From: a virus
Strand: one strand, 5' to 3'
Virus record (IMG/VR): IMGVR_UViG_3300010373_000634
Span: 1 to 43,061 of that record
Length of the DNA stretch: 43,061 nucleotides
Below are positions 29,590 through 38,172 of this stretch, piece after piece. The position numbers and the translations under genes are program-made. The notes below the pieces were generated by a model that saw only the letters and a program-made list of their open reading frames with translations, made no database searches and was not told the DNA's origin. Numbering within the stretch: position 1 is the stretch's first letter; the number at the start of each line of letters is the position of its first letter.

Positions 29590-32447
29590 GCGGTCTGTCC
29601 CAGGGCCCGCTGGACGCTGTTGGAACCGGCGCCGCCGACGATGCGGATGTTCTTGCGCAACCACCGCATGAACTCGTCGCCGGCGTTCCCGCCGACCCAT
29701 TCAACCTGTACGGTCGCGTTGCCACCAAAGCGGCCGCTTTCGATGGCGGAGCGCGTGTTGGACGCGGGCATGATCTGGGTGCCGTCGGGCAGCTTCATCA
29801 GCTCGACGCCCTTGTCGCCGATGATGGCGGACAGCCCGCCGGCGGCGCCGCCGAAGGCGTGCCAGGTGGGGATCTTGTCGATTTGCGGGATGCCGCTGCC
29901 TCCGGCCCCTGGGATCCACGTCCACGCGTCGGAGATCTTCTGCGTGGCGCCGTTCACGTAGCCGATCGCCCAGTTGATCCCAGCTATCAGGCCATTGACA
30001 AATGTGTGGAAGTTTCCCGATACAACCGCGCTGACGTTCGCGATTCCGGTGGCGATCCAGTCCCACATGCCCTTACCGATTTTAGCAAGTTCGCCCGGTA
30101 GGCCCTTAATGTACGTTTTGATGTCGTCGAACTTCTGAACAACGAACTTGTAGCCGTCCACGATCGGATTGATCAAGTACGACTTGATCAAAAGCCACGC
30201 CACGCGCGTGCCTTCGGCCAGGTCCTGCCAGATGTGGTTGATGAAGTGCCAGACGTCGAAGAACCAGTTGTGCAAATCCGTGATCATCTGGTGCACAAAG
30301 TCACGAAAGCCCTTAAAGTGGTCCCAAAGGTACAAAACGGCAATGACGGCCGACTGCATCGGGAAAATCAGGGCCAAGATCCCGGCCGCCACGTACTTCA
30401 GCCACCCCGCGTTATCTTGGAGGAATTTCGCCAATCCGTTCAGAAGTGGGCCGAGGATCCTAAGCGCGCCCACCAAGGCCTGCGAGATCACCGGAATCAG
30501 CGGCTCCAGGATCTTCAGAAGCGCCCCGATCAGCTGAACAAACCCGTCCAGGGCCTGCGGCAGCGCACCCGAGCTGATCGCCGGAAGCAGCCCCTGGACG
30601 ATCTGCGTCACCAGGTCCACGAACATCGGGGACAGGTCCTTCAGGGCCGGACCCAGCGCCCCCGCGAACGCCCCAGCAAGCTGCCCGATCGGCCCGAGCG
30701 CCCCCGAAATCCCGCTTCCCAGCGCCGCCAGCCCCTGACCGACGCCCGACGAGTTCGAGGTCAGCCCCGAGAAGAACGCCGGCAGGCCGCCCTTCATGAT
30801 GCTCGCGACGCCGTCCGCGAAGCCCTTCAGGATCGGCCCCGCACCCGACGCCGCCTGAACGATCCCGCCGACCATCGGCGTGAAAGCCGAACCCAGCGTC
30901 CCGGCCGCATCCGCGCCGTCCTTGAAAATCTGCTTCAGCTGGCCCTTAAACGCGGGCGACGACAACAGCTGCCCGAACGAAGTCGCGGTGTGCCCGACCA
31001 CGTCGCCCATGTCCTTCAGGGCCTGGTTGAACGTCGGGAGCAGCGGCGATGCGTCCTTCAGCATCTGCGTCAGGCCCGGCAGCATCGCCGTCTGCGCAGT
31101 GTTGGACAGCTGCTTCGCGCCGTCCTTCATCGCCAGCAGCTGCTTGACGAACGCCTGCCCGGCCGGCGTCAAATTGGCCATGTCCTGCGCGAACTTGTTC
31201 GCAGCGGCACCCCCGCCTGCTGCCGCTGCGGCGGCAGCAAGCTGCTGCTGCTTGTACGTGTCCGAAAGGTTCTGGACGGCTTTCTCCACCTGCTCCGCCG
31301 ACTGGCGCTGCGCCTCCGCGGCGTCCCGCTGCGCGCGCGCCAGCGACTTCTGCGCGTCCATCACGCCCTGCGCCGCCTGCGCCTGCGCCCGCTGCGCCTG
31401 CACGACCTGCGTCGACCCGGCGACGCCCTTGGCGTTCGCGTCGTCGGCCTGCTGCTGCGCCTCCAGGGCGCGCTGCTGGGCGTCCGTCAAATGCTGCTGC
31501 GCGTCCTGGACGGCCTGAAGCGCTTCGGCTTTGTCCAGATCTGTCGACAGCGACGAGGACGTGATCCGGGCCGCCTCCTGCTGGGCCCGCGTCAGTGCCA
31601 ACTGCGCGTCGGCCACGCTGTTCGAGGCGTCCGCCGAAGCATTGTTCAGGTCCGCCAGGGTGTTGGTGGCGTCCTTCCAGGCCTGGTTCAGTGCCTCCGT
31701 GGCGTCCTGCTCGGACTGCTGGGCGTTCGCCAGCCGCTCCTGTGCCGACGCCACCGAATCGGCGGAGTTCTGCGCCTCGATCGCCGCCTGATGCCGGGCG
31801 TCCGAGATCGCCTGCTCGGCGTTGCGGATTGCGACCGCGTTGTTGAACGCGGTCAGCGCCATCTGTGCCGATGACTCGCCGGCCGCCGCGGACTGGGTAC
31901 CGTAGTCCTTCAAGGCGGCGATCACACCGCCGAGGCCGAACGCCATCAGCGCGCCGCCGGCAGCCACCGCACCCATCGCCGCAGGGATCGCGGCCAGCAC
32001 CGGAGCCAGCGCCAGCGCCATCTCGGCCATCAAAGCCATGTGCGAGCCAAGGAACGAGAAGTGCGACGCCGCCCCCGACACTGCGTCGCCCGCGGAAGAA
32101 ACCCGGGCCCGCAGGGACTCGAATCCGCCGCCGGCGCCGTTCGATGCCGGCTCGAGGTCGGCCATCGCCGCACGCAGCGACCGCGATCCGGACTCTATCG
32201 ATGAAAACGAACCGCGAAGGCTCCGGGACGCCTCGTCGCCGACCTTGTCCGCCTCGGCCATGGACCGGGCGAACTCGGCCTCGAAGTCGTCGCCCAGCTT
32301 GGGCTCGACCGGTACCTCAATGGCGTGGGACGCCCCGCCGGACTTGCTCGCGGCATCCCCAATGGCCCGAAGCTTCCGCTCGATCTCCGCAGCTTTGGCC
32401 GACGCCTGATCGTTGACCTTGACGACGATCTCGATCGTGTTCGCCAC
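29586..32447 (-). CDS. tape measure protein, 953 aa
   Basis: GTG 32447 gives VANTIEIVVKVNDQASAKAA. Residues about 110-160 are hydrophobic (SHMALMAEMALALAPVLAAI). A very long coiled coil rich in Ala and Gln follows (AQQHLTDAQQRALEAQQQAD), then a Gly/Pro-rich membrane-like part (GISGALGPIGQLAGAFAGAL), the hydrophobic YVAAGILALIFPMQSAVIAV and a C-terminal domain ending in the WLRKNIRIVGG motif. Length, position after the frameshift chaperones and composition identify it. It sets tail length and probably forms part of the DNA channel. The stop overlaps the lipoprotein stop in CTAG. Confidence 0.92.
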   Translation of the reverse strand: MANTIEIVVKVNDQASAKAAEIERKLRAIGDAASKSGGASHAIEVPVEPKLGDDFEAEFARSMAEADKVGDEASRSLRGSFSSIESGSRSLRAAMADLEPASNGAGGGFESLRARVSSAGDAVSGAASHFSFLGSHMALMAEMALALAPVLAAIPAAMGAVAAGGALMAFGLGGVIAALKDYGTQSAAAGESSAQMALTAFNNAVAIRNAEQAISDARHQAAIEAQNSADSVASAQERLANAQQSEQDATEALNQAWKDATNTLADLNNASADASNSVADAQLALTRAQQEAARITSSSLSTDLDKAEALQAVQDAQQHLTDAQQRALEAQQQADDANAKGVAGSTQVVQAQRAQAQAAQGVMDAQKSLARAQRDAAEAQRQSAEQVEKAVQNLSDTYKQQQLAAAAAAAGGGAAANKFAQDMANLTPAGQAFVKQLLAMKDGAKQLSNTAQTAMLPGLTQMLKDASPLLPTFNQALKDMGDVVGHTATSFGQLLSSPAFKGQLKQIFKDGADAAGTLGSAFTPMVGGIVQAASGAGPILKGFADGVASIMKGGLPAFFSGLTSNSSGVGQGLAALGSGISGALGPIGQLAGAFAGALGPALKDLSPMFVDLVTQIVQGLLPAISSGALPQALDGFVQLIGALLKILEPLIPVISQALVGALRILGPLLNGLAKFLQDNAGWLKYVAAGILALIFPMQSAVIAVLYLWDHFKGFRDFVHQMITDLHNWFFDVWHFINHIWQDLAEGTRVAWLLIKSYLINPIVDGYKFVVQKFDDIKTYIKGLPGELAKIGKGMWDWIATGIANVSAVVSGNFHTFVNGLIAGINWAIGYVNGATQKISDAWTWIPGAGGSGIPQIDKIPTWHAFGGAAGGLSAIIGDKGVELMKLPDGTQIMPASNTRSAIESGRFGGNATVQVEWVGGNAGDEFMRWLRKNIRIVGGAGSNSVQRALGQTA

Positions 32448-32483
32448 GGACGCCGCCCCCGATCGTTGCATCGCGCGGGGGAG

Positions 32484-33118
32484 TTACCAGCTATCAGCAG
32501 GCGGCTGTTCGGGGGTTTCGTCCGGCGGATTCCCCAGGGCTTGGATCTTCAGCATCCGCAGCACGGTTGCGTCCATGGCCCTGGCCACCTCGGGAATGCA
32601 GTGGAACCGGTCGCACAGGCCGAGGATCAGGTTGGCCTCGGTCAGCTCGGGAGGCTCACCAACGCTTCCGTCGGGATTGACGACAGATCCGGTGGCCGCC
32701 CACTGCTCGAGCCGCTCGGCAAAGGGTTACCAACTCCCGACAGGGCTTCCTGCCACGCCCGCGACAGGCGCAGGATGAACGTCGAGTCCTGGGTGTTGAC
32801 GCCTTCCAGCGTGGCCGGCACCGGCACGCCGTCCTCCTGCAAATTCCAGGACACCAGGTGGGCGGCGAAGTCCTGGAAGACTTCGCGAACCCCGGACACC
32901 GAGTCGGCGTCGATGTCCGCGAACGCCTTCTTGGCGGACTCTTCGTCGCTGGCATCCATGTCAAGCATGCGCTTGGCGACGACCGCCATGGCGGCCATGC
33001 GGCTCGTGGCCTGCGAGAGTTCCCCGACGGACTGGGAACGCATGCGCACCTCGAGCCCCTCCAGGTCGGTGCCGGCGAAGTCAAGCTTCACGATGATGCG
33101 GGGCGCTTCGAAGCCCAT
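32484..33118 (-). CDS. tail assembly chaperone GT fusion by -1 frameshift, 211 aa
   Basis: Reading continues from the G protein through the CCCTTTG heptamer (32726-32720) into the -1 frame, giving AERLEQWAATGSVVNPDGSV, then LTEANLILGLCDRFHCIPEV and a Trp ending at TAA 32484. This 78-residue extension is a typical T domain. Its length and a -1 shift agree with the distance to the stop. Chaperones of this kind hold the tape measure during tail assembly. Confidence 0.8.
32642..33118 (-). CDS. tail assembly chaperone G, 158 aa
   Basis: It begins MGFEAPRIIVKLDFAGTDLE and contains ATSRMAAMAVVAKRMLDMDA and REVFQDFAAHLVSWNLQEDG, as in actinophage tail chaperones located just before the tape measure. 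Without frameshift it ends in SGRPPDLSSIPTEALVSLPS. The ratio of G to GT is set by the slippery site. Confidence 0.8.
   Translation of the reverse strand: MGFEAPRIIVKLDFAGTDLEGLEVRMRSQSVGELSQATSRMAAMAVVAKRMLDMDASDEESAKKAFADIDADSVSGVREVFQDFAAHLVSWNLQEDGVPVPATLEGVNTQDSTFILRLSRAWQEALSGVGNPLPSGSSSGRPPDLSSIPTEALVSLPS
32720..32726 (-). other. -1 slippery heptamer C CCT TTG
   Basis: On the minus strand the in-frame codons CCT (132) and TTG (133) can slip to CCC and TTT, the canonical XXXYYYZ pattern. The -1 frame is open for the next 78 codons. Confidence 0.8.
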
Positions 33119-33157
33119 GCGTTACCTTTCAGAATGCCCGGGGGCGCGGGTGGGCGG

Positions 33158-33574
33158 TCAGCTCCAGGTCGGGACGGCGCCGTCGGAAAGCGAGCCGGGA
33201 ACCGACCACGTGAGAGCACCACCGGTGGCGCGGGTCACGTTGTAGTCGGTGAGCACGCAGTTCGCCGTCAGGCTCTTCCCGGACACCGTCATCGCGACGG
33301 CACGGGCCACAGAGGTCGACGGGATCGTGGCGAACACGGCGTGGGAAGCGTTCGCGCCGGGGTTGAACACCCCGTTCAGGGTGATCGAGAAGTCGGCGAG
33401 CAGCAGCAGCCGCTCGTTCGCCGCCTTGTCGATGCCGGTCACGTCCTGAACGGCCCGCGGCGTCGAGAACTGGAGGTTCGTGATGTCGTTGCGGAGGTCC
33501 TGTGCCGACGCTGCAGCATCTGCCACGGTGAGCGTCGTCCACGAAAGCCCGCTGGTCTTTGCCAAGGCCAACAC
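33158..33574 (-). CDS. major tail (tube) protein paralogue 1, 138 aa
   Basis: GTG 33574 begins VLALAKTSGLSWTTLTVADA. Residues 44-122 align with the larger protein at 34075-34854: DVTGIDK, ER, IT..GVFNP, C, DY and RATGGALT occur in the same order. The fold is strand-rich as in tail tube proteins. It lies directly before the chaperones. One of the two paralogues should be the main tube subunit; which one is not clear. Confidence 0.7.
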   Translation of the reverse strand: MLALAKTSGLSWTTLTVADAAASAQDLRNDITNLQFSTPRAVQDVTGIDKAANERLLLLADFSITLNGVFNPGANASHAVFATIPSTSVARAVAMTVSGKSLTANCVLTDYNVTRATGGALTWSVPGSLSDGAVPTWS

Positions 33575-33637
33575 CCTCTCTGATGTGCAGGGATACGAAA
33601 ACCGCCGTTGCCGACGGCCGGAAATGAGGGAGCGCGG

Positions 33638-34066
33638 TCAGCCGCGGTCGATGGCGGTCTGGATCCGGTCCTGGTGGGTGGCGAAGTCGTCAACCCACGA
33701 CTCGGCACCGGAGTGCTGGAACACGTCGCCGAGGGGGTTGCCCCGCCAGTCGCCGCCGCGGACAACGAACAGCTCCGGACGGTTCAGCGGGATCTTGTGG
33801 GGTGACCGGAAGCAGGGCTGGCCGGCTTCGTATACGAGCCACGTCTCGTTTTCGGCGACCTGGACTTCGCTGTACCTGCGCCCGCAGTTCCGCACGTCGT
33901 GCAGCTGCTGCGCGTCCAGAACCTCCACGCGGATCCGCCAGCCGAACCGCCAGTCCGGGCAGTTCGCCTCCTCGCAGGTGCCGTTGCGGTAGTGCGTCGA
34001 GAGGGGGCTGACGATCTGGTAGGTCTTGTACGCCGTGACCGGCATTCCGGGAGGCAGGCGGAACAT
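33638..34066 (-). CDS. conserved structural-region protein, 142 aa
   Basis: ATG 34066 has an AGGGGG ribosome site. It begins MFRLPPGMPVTAYKTYQIVS and contains CEEANCPDWRFGWRIRVEVL, VRNCGRRYSEVQVAENETWL and ends TAIDRG. The mixture of Cys and aromatic residues is typical of a small conserved actinophage protein found between tail tube and chaperone genes. No function known. Confidence 0.65.
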   Translation of the reverse strand: MFRLPPGMPVTAYKTYQIVSPLSTHYRNGTCEEANCPDWRFGWRIRVEVLDAQQLHDVRNCGRRYSEVQVAENETWLVYEAGQPCFRSPHKIPLNRPELFVVRGGDWRGNPLGDVFQHSGAESWVDDFATHQDRIQTAIDRG

Positions 34067-34074
34067 GCAGCCCC

Positions 34075-34854
34075 CTAGAAGACCTGGTTGGCGATCGGGT
34101 TGCGGTTGACCATCACGGCGAACGACACGGATGTGAACCCGCCCGATGTTGTGGTGACCGCGCGCAGGTATCTGCGGATCGTGGCCGCGTTCGAGGTGGC
34201 TATCCGCTGCGCGGTGTGCGCTGCGGTGGTGGCCGTGAACGACAGGCCGGTGACGTTCGTGAAGCTGCTGTTGTCGGCCGAGTCCTGGATGGTCACGGTG
34301 ACGTCGGTGCCGGTGAACGCTGTCACCTGCAGGTAGGCCTGCGCGCCGAAGGTGGACGAGGCGCCGCCGTCGATCGAGGATCCGTTGGTGGCTGTCGTGT
34401 CCGTTCGGACGCCTGCCGTCAGCGACAGGCCCCATTCCAGGCCGAAGGAGTTCGCGTCGGCGGTGATCGCGAAGGTCAGCATGCCGCCGGTCGCGCGCGT
34501 CGGGGCGTAGTCGATCTCTTTGGCGACCATGCAGGCGGTGGGGGTGCCGAGCGCCGAGCGGTGCAGGTACATGGTGTGCTGGTCGGCGGTCGGGAGTGCC
34601 GACAGCACGGTGTGCTCCTGGCCGGCCGTCGGGTTGAAGAACGCGCTGTAGGTGATCTGGCCGTCGCGCAGGCCTGCGATGCGTTCGAATCCGAGCTTGT
34701 TGATGCCGGTGACATCCAGGAGCGCCACAGAACCGGAGATCTTGCTCAGTGAGCCGACGTCTCCGGACATGTCGTAGCCGCCGACGAGCATTGCAGCGCC
34801 GAGGCCGCTGGACTTGGTGATCTCTGCTGCCCGTCCTTCCTGCGTATCCCGCAC
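34075..34854 (-). CDS. major tail protein paralogue 2 with C-terminal Ig-like extension, 259 aa
   Basis: Residues 1-140 match the smaller tail protein (DVTGINKLGFERI, GQITYSAFFNPTAGQEHTVL, KEIDYAPTRATGGMLTF). Residues 150-259 are a further strand-rich domain (GSSIDGGASSTFGAQAYLQV, DVTVTIQDSADNSSFTNVTG) of the Ig-like or discoidin-like type commonly displayed on tail tubes. The start at GTG 34854 lacks a clear ribosome site, so the true start may be different. It sits directly downstream of the DUF4082-containing terminator gene. Confidence 0.72.
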   Translation of the reverse strand: MRDTQEGRAAEITKSSGLGAAMLVGGYDMSGDVGSLSKISGSVALLDVTGINKLGFERIAGLRDGQITYSAFFNPTAGQEHTVLSALPTADQHTMYLHRSALGTPTACMVAKEIDYAPTRATGGMLTFAITADANSFGLEWGLSLTAGVRTDTTATNGSSIDGGASSTFGAQAYLQVTAFTGTDVTVTIQDSADNSSFTNVTGLSFTATTAAHTAQRIATSNAATIRRYLRAVTTTSGGFTSVSFAVMVNRNPIANQVF

Positions 34855-34911
34855 AAAGGCAGGCGCAACGGGGCGCCATGGGCTGGGCGCCGAAACCGAA
34901 GGGGGTGGGTT

Positions 34912-36135
34912 CTACTCGGCCTGCGTCCAGACGTCGCCGACGACGCACGGCACGGCGATGTTCATGCAGCGGTAGACGGTGCCGGAGATCGCAACGTAGC
35001 CCGCTTTGGCTGCGAGGCGCGTGCCGTGGACGCCGAAGATGTCGACGTTCTTGATCAGGCCGCCGAGGGTGAAGTCGCCGTTGTAGGCGGCCATCACCGC
35101 GTCCACGGCCTGGGTGATGGCCGGGTCGATGGCGTCCAGCGGCTCGGAAACGGCGTTCAGGTGGATCCGGACCGTCAGGAGCAGGAGCGCCGTGGTGGAG
35201 GCCAGGCCGGATTCGTTGTCGAGGGGGTCGACGGCTTCCACCCACGCTGCCGCGATCAGGCCGTTCCCGGGCGCCGACCGCGGTTCGTGTCCTTCGACGG
35301 TCTCGAAAAGCCCCGTCTGCGCCAGGTCGGACAGGGCCGCGTTGATGATCGCGGTCGAGTCCAGCGGGACGACGCCGGGCCCCGGCACGGTGATGTCGAT
35401 GCCGGCCGCCGCATAGACCGAGGAGCCCGCGGAGTCGGTGACCCAGCCGAGGACGCCGTACAGGCCGTCGGCCGTGTAGGTGTGGTGGGCGATGCCGGAG
35501 GACAAGCCGAGGGACTTGGCCCCGTCGCCCCAGTCGATGCTGTACGACGCGCCCGCCAGGCCGCCGGTTTCGGTGGCGATGATAGTGGCGGTCGCGGCAC
35601 CGGTCCCGTCGGAGGTGACGGTGAAGTCGGTGATCGCGAGGTCTCCGCCGCCGCCGGTGCTGTAGACGACGTCGACGCCGTAGAACGTGCCGCCGCCGGC
35701 GTTCGTCGGGAACGATCCCGGCGACAGCGTGAACGACCCGTTGCCGTGCGCCCCGGTGGCGTTCGACACCGCGGTCAGGGCCGAATCGCCGGAATCCACC
35801 GGGCCGTTCAGCGCACCAGACAGGGCGCCGTAGTTGCCGCCGGTAGTGTAGGAGACGACGAACTGGTCGCCGGTGGTGAAGCTGACCGGGGTGTCGAGGT
35901 TGTAGGTGGACCAGCCGCCCGGCAGGTTGTCCGCCATGGTGATGGTCGCGGTCAAGGTGCCGGCCGTGGTCCACAGGTGCCCGCGGCGGCCTGTAACCGC
36001 CACCGTGCCCGGCCCGGCCCACACGCGGACTGCCGTGACGTTGACGGCGGTGTTGACGTGGTATTGGGTGCCGAGTTCGTAGCTGGTCGGGTCGGAGGCC
36101 TGTGTCGGGTCGGCGCCGCCCCAGCCATTAGCCAC
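34912..36135 (-). CDS. DUF4082-PKD-tail terminator fusion protein, 407 aa
   Basis: Residues 14-158 match DUF4082 (YELGTQYHVNTAVNVTAVRV, GHLWTTAGTLTATITMADNL, PGSFPTNAGGGTFYGVDVVY). Residues 168-250 are a PKD-like domain with SIDWGDG at 199-205 and HHTYTADGLYGVLGWVTD. Residues 258-407 are a tail terminator/completion domain (INAALSDLAQTGLFETVEGH, EPRSAPGNGLIAAAWVEAVD, NGDFTLGGLIKNVDIFGVHG). In related phages the terminator is a stand-alone protein of about 150 residues. GTG 36135 overlaps the upstream stop. It completes the tail and may display the two N-terminal domains at the neck. Confidence 0.78.
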   Translation of the reverse strand: MANGWGGADPTQASDPTSYELGTQYHVNTAVNVTAVRVWAGPGTVAVTGRRGHLWTTAGTLTATITMADNLPGGWSTYNLDTPVSFTTGDQFVVSYTTGGNYGALSGALNGPVDSGDSALTAVSNATGAHGNGSFTLSPGSFPTNAGGGTFYGVDVVYSTGGGGDLAITDFTVTSDGTGAATATIIATETGGLAGASYSIDWGDGAKSLGLSSGIAHHTYTADGLYGVLGWVTDSAGSSVYAAAGIDITVPGPGVVPLDSTAIINAALSDLAQTGLFETVEGHEPRSAPGNGLIAAAWVEAVDPLDNESGLASTTALLLLTVRIHLNAVSEPLDAIDPAITQAVDAVMAAYNGDFTLGGLIKNVDIFGVHGTRLAAKAGYVAISGTVYRCMNIAVPCVVGDVWTQAE

Positions 36136-36526
36136 GGTTGATCTCCTCGATGTGCCGGTCCACGACCGGCTGCGTCAGCACGCGAATGTTCCGTTCGGTC
36201 TCTGCAGCGGCGCGGGACAGCGCGTGGTATCCGGGGAACCGGGTGACCGGGGAGTTGCGGGATCCGACGCCCTCGAGCCACGGCCCGTATTCGAGGTCGC
36301 TCTCGGGCCAGCCGTCGTTGACGACCAGGTTCGGGCCGTCGTGGGCGATGTTGACGTGCGACTGGTAGGCGCCAGTGGGGTGCCGGAAGCTGGCATCCAT
36401 CAGGGACTGCCAGGTGTCCTCGGCGGCCTCGGCGACGGTTTTCTGCACGTCCGCGCACATCTTGCCGAGCTGCTCCACGGTGCGCCCGTCGAACATCGGC
36501 CCGTCGAAGTGAACCTCGGTGCTCAT
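36128..36526 (-). CDS. HK97 gp10-like tail-completion/head-tail joining protein, 132 aa
   Basis: A helical N-terminal half (EQLGKMCADVQKTVAEAAED) is followed by a loop-rich segment YGPWLEGVGSRNSPVTRFPG and a C-terminal helix (YHALSRAAAETERNIRVLTQ), the arrangement of HK97 gp10-type proteins. Position between connector and tail terminator agrees. ATG 36526 overlaps the connector stop by ATGA. Confidence 0.75.
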   Translation of the reverse strand: MSTEVHFDGPMFDGRTVEQLGKMCADVQKTVAEAAEDTWQSLMDASFRHPTGAYQSHVNIAHDGPNLVVNDGWPESDLEYGPWLEGVGSRNSPVTRFPGYHALSRAAAETERNIRVLTQPVVDRHIEEINRG

Positions 36527-37590
36527 ACGACGCGCAGCCTGGCCTGGCGGGCGTAGGCGCTGTACGCCTGCTTGCGGATGTCCGCCAGCGACGCCCCGGA
36601 GACGGGGCGTTCGTTGTCAGCCGAGCCGACGGTGCGGGCGTACCCGGCGAGGCCCTGCAGCAGGTTGTTCTCAGCCTCGGCCAGCGCAAGCTGCGAGATC
36701 AACGACGGTGGCGTGTAGCGCAAGACGGGATCCGCGGCGGTGTGCGTGGCCGCGGGGGTGCCGAATGCTGCGCGGGTCACCGTCCACGACCGGAGGGCGT
36801 AGATGGTGGCGCCCGTGTGGGTGGCGGCGCTTGTACCGTCCCAGCCCCGCTTGACGACAACATTCGCGCCGGCCAGGTCGGTGATGAGCATCCGTTCCCC
36901 GCCCAGCAGCAGCGTCTCGCCGACGTAGAACGTCCCGCCGGATGGCGTGAGGACCGTGTCGCCGGGGTTGGCCGTGCCGCATCCCGAGCCGGTCTGCGTT
37001 TGGCCGGTGGAGGACATTGCCTTGTCCGTCAGCAGCATCCGCTCGGTGCCGGCGAGCACGATGTCGCCGACGCCGGCTGCGGCACCGTTGGTGACGGACA
37101 GGGTGGTGCCGGTCAGGTCGGTCACGTTGGCGGCCAGCGTTCCCGCCGGCGCCGTGGCGGTGTTGTACCCGTAGGTGCCGATGATGGAGATGCTGCGCTG
37201 CGGCGTGGATCCGGAACTGAAAGCCGCGACCGTCGACCGGTCGAGTTCCAGGTAGGTGAACGGCGGCCCGGAGTTGAACGGCTCGAAGAAGCAGTCGCCA
37301 ATCGGGATGGTGACGCCGCCGGACACGACCGCGCCGGGGTCGGTGGGGACGGCGGCCAGTTCCCACTGGTCGAGCCACAGGCGCCACGGCACGGCCCGCT
37401 GGTGGTTCGGCCACGCCCACTTGCGGGTGGTGTCCCGGGGGTAGAACACGCGCCGCATCTGGCTGTCGATCTGGCGGGACGCTCCCTGGATGGCGCGGTC
37501 GACGTCGTCGTCCGAGCGGGCGGTCGCCTTGATGTCGAGGGCCTTCTTAACGGCCTCGCGGGTGATGTAGCAGGGCTCCGAGACGGCCAT
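36523..37590 (-). CDS. head-tail connector (gp6-like) with internal repeat insert, 355 aa
   Basis: The first 60 residues (CYITREAVKKALDIKATARS, DDDVDRAIQGASRQIDSQMR) and the last 75 (LISQLALAEAENNLLQGLAG) are the helical parts of a gp6-type adaptor. Residues 150-265 are an inserted strand-rich region with two related units, VGDIVLAGTERMLLTD at 174-189 and VGETLLLGGERMLITD at 223-238. The insert would project from the connector ring. ATG 37590 follows a 24-bp gap. Confidence 0.78.
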   Translation of the reverse strand: MAVSEPCYITREAVKKALDIKATARSDDDVDRAIQGASRQIDSQMRRVFYPRDTTRKWAWPNHQRAVPWRLWLDQWELAAVPTDPGAVVSGGVTIPIGDCFFEPFNSGPPFTYLELDRSTVAAFSSGSTPQRSISIIGTYGYNTATAPAGTLAANVTDLTGTTLSVTNGAAAGVGDIVLAGTERMLLTDKAMSSTGQTQTGSGCGTANPGDTVLTPSGGTFYVGETLLLGGERMLITDLAGANVVVKRGWDGTSAATHTGATIYALRSWTVTRAAFGTPAATHTAADPVLRYTPPSLISQLALAEAENNLLQGLAGYARTVGSADNERPVSGASLADIRKQAYSAYARQARLRVV

Positions 37591-37614
37591 GACACCCCCT
37601 GCCGGTGCGAGTGC

Positions 37615-37809
37615 CTACAGGGAGGGGCGCATCCAGTCCCGGGGGTACTTGAAGTCCCCCCAGGGACAGTAGAGCTCGTTCTCGGCCCCCGATGGAGTGG
37701 TGAGCAGCGGTTCTCCGTCGTTCGGGCAGGCCATCGGCGGCGTGGTGGCCCAGTACTCGCGCTCGGCCGCGGCCTCTTGGAGGATGCTATAGAGCTGGTA
37801 CCAGGACAC
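37615..37809 (-). CDS. small zinc-ribbon protein, 64 aa
   Basis: GTG 37809 has GGAGG upstream. It begins VSWYQLYSILQEAAAEREYW and carries CPNDGEPL with a later CPWGDF. Similar tiny proteins occur beside the connector gene of actinophages; the role is unknown. Confidence 0.65.
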   Translation of the reverse strand: MSWYQLYSILQEAAAEREYWATTPPMACPNDGEPLLTTPSGAENELYCPWGDFKYPRDWMRPSL

Positions 37810-37827
37810 TGCGGACCTCCGCCACGA

Positions 37828-38172
37828 CTACGGCGCCGGCGACGCCTTCTTCGCCGCCGTCTTGCGGGCCAGCTTCGCCGGGGGCATCTCGGCGTCCGGT
37901 GCGGCATTTTCGTTGCGGTCGCCATCCGTGACGGCCGTTTCGAATTCCGCAGTCATGACCTCGTCGGCCACAACCTCGTTGGCAACTTCTTCGGTGTCGG
38001 CCAGGGCGTTCGACGCCCCGCCGCCCACGGTGATCTTCGGCATGTTCTCCTCCTCCGCGTCCGCCTCATGCTCGGGCCTCGCGTAGATCTCGGAAACGGC
38101 CTGGCACTGTGGGCACCGCAGCAGCCCCACCGCGAACCGGGTGGAGCAGCCGCGGCACCTCATCAACGACAT
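37828..38172 (-). CDS. zinc-ribbon protein with Lys/Ala-rich tail, 114 aa
   Basis: It starts MSLMRCRGCSTRFAVGLLRC then PQC, a four-Cys zinc ribbon. An acidic middle follows (EHEADAEEENMPKITVGGGA), and the end is PPAKLARKTAAKKASPAP. ATG 38172 shares one base with the upstream stop (TGATG). It is found beside capsid genes of related phages, but no role is known. Confidence 0.6.
   Translation of the reverse strand: MSLMRCRGCSTRFAVGLLRCPQCQAVSEIYARPEHEADAEEENMPKITVGGGASNALADTEEVANEVVADEVMTAEFETAVTDGDRNENAAPDAEMPPAKLARKTAAKKASPAP

Noticed and set aside
30234-31874. Plus-strand 546-residue frame opposite the tape measure
   Set aside because: Almost all Arg, Leu, Gln and His; it mirrors the coiled coil of the tape measure and has no family features.
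33638-36022. 794-residue minus-strand frame over the tail terminator and tail tube genes
   Set aside because: The N-terminal 650 residues are Arg/Pro/Gly-rich shadow; only the last 142 residues form a sensible protein with its own ribosome site.
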